DNA from: Salmonirosea aquatica
GTDB lineage: Bacteria; Bacteroidota; Bacteroidia; Cytophagales; Spirosomataceae
Length of the DNA: 64,000 bases
Reading direction: 5' to 3'
NCBI RefSeq assembly: GCF_009296315.1
Contig: NZ_WHLY01000002.1
Coordinates: 1,922,001-1,986,000 of the forward strand
The notes beneath the pieces were generated by a model. That model worked only from the letters and a program-made list of their open reading frames with translations. It was not told the DNA's origin and made no database searches. This document shows positions 63,602 through 64,000 of this stretch, in pieces. Position 1 is the stretch's first letter. Each line of letters starts with the position of its first letter. Both the position numbers and the translations under genes were made by a program.

Positions 63602-64000
63602 ATGAAAAACCCCATAAAAAAATTAACAGCAACAATAACCGCCCTCATTCTGTATATGAGCATTCCCGTTTTGGCACAAACGGATAAGGCAGCGGCTATC
63701 CTGGATGCGATGAGCGCAAAATACAAAGACATGAAAACCTACCAGGCCGACTTCACCTACTCATCCGAAGGTGGCCGCGATTTGAAAGGCGAAGCGACGG
63801 TCAAAGGAGATAAGTTCCGGCTCAAAATGGCCGGGCAAGAAATCTTCAACGATGGCAAAACAATGGCTACCTACGTGAAGGAAACCAACGAAGTGAACTT
63901 ACAGGACTACGATCCCGCCGAACTGGGCGATCTGAACCCCACTCAGATTTTTACGGCCTACAAGAAAAATTATAAGTCGAAGTTCCTGAAGGAAAGTAAG
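63602..64000 (+). CDS. LolA-like outer membrane lipoprotein carrier, 3' end outside the window
   Basis: First 133 codons of an exported protein that fits the LolA family, which carries lipoproteins across the periplasm. The signal peptide ends VLAQ near residue 24. The mature start TDKAAAILDAMSAKYKDMKT then YQADFTYS is typical, as is the beta-strand pattern in the following part (GEATVKGDKFRLKM, GQEIFNDGKTMATY). The window ends in frame. It follows ftsK, the usual neighbour in Bacteroidota. Confidence 0.85.
   Translation, partial: MKNPIKKLTATITALILYMSIPVLAQTDKAAAILDAMSAKYKDMKTYQADFTYSSEGGRDLKGEATVKGDKFRLKMAGQEIFNDGKTMATYVKETNEVNLQDYDPAELGDLNPTQIFTAYKKNYKSKFLKESK

Noticed and set aside
1-64000. 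CRISPR arrays, tRNA, rRNA and intact insertion sequences
   Set aside because: I looked for spaced direct repeats, cloverleaf sequences and transposase motifs and saw none that held up.

Overview
The window looks like a chromosomal segment of a Bacteroidota bacterium, most likely order Cytophagales (Spirosomaceae-like). The evidence is paired SusC/SusD genes, c-type cytochrome and Tat-exported proteins, few Shine-Dalgarno sequences, promoters of the Bacteroidota type (TTTG, about 20 bp, TAnnTTTG), and an FtsK-LolA gene pair. Base composition is moderately GC-rich except for one AT-rich islet near 48.3-49.4 kb. The hexamer GGTACC is strikingly frequent (about 100 copies by eye). I found no rRNA, tRNA, CRISPR array or intact insertion sequence.

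Layout. 1-14.3 kb is mixed: the end of an NhaD-type antiporter, a secreted 18-residue-repeat protein, a MacB/FtsX-type permease, small proteins, a GH1 beta-glucosidase, a lipoprotein, a secreted 22-residue-repeat protein, an ABC ATPase with a TolC-type channel, an SGNH lipoprotein, a FGGY sugar kinase and a four-helix-bundle protein, then recG on the minus strand. From 16.6 to 33.5 kb the minus strand carries a large carbohydrate-type locus. In transcription order it is a PSCyt1-DUF1549-DUF1553 dihaem-type protein, a Tat-exported Gfo/Idh/MocA oxidoreductase, a Tat-type DUF1501 lipoprotein, L-rhamnose mutarotase, a membrane protein joining DUF2231, cytochrome and leucine-rich repeats, SusC, SusD and a VCBS/ASPIC lipoprotein. 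It combines a Bacteroidota uptake pair with protein families typical of Planctomycetes and is my best candidate for an undescribed system.

At 33.9-39.6 kb a second, divergent SusC/SusD/lipoprotein operon has a long structured leader. Its first and third genes each carry a -1 frameshift in a run of G, from real decay or sequencing error. Then come a Tat-exported PLP aminotransferase with an AEC-type permease, a secreted Hint-like protein, an FAD oxidoreductase with a ferredoxin-CDGSH protein, and a GH2 enzyme.

47.2-52.3 kb is an accessory stretch: a HTH/PIN toxin-antitoxin pair, an AT-rich gene for a proteasome-like Ntn hydrolase, coding fragments, a GNAT acetyltransferase, a GH43 enzyme, a nested stem structure, and an Xre/RES toxin-antitoxin pair with two tandem operator palindromes. 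52.3-64 kb returns to mostly core functions: an SDR protein with an unusual active site, a second Tat-exported Gfo/Idh protein, SCP2-like protein, membrane protein, PpiD-like foldase, xylose isomerase, PyrD, FtsK and the start of LolA.
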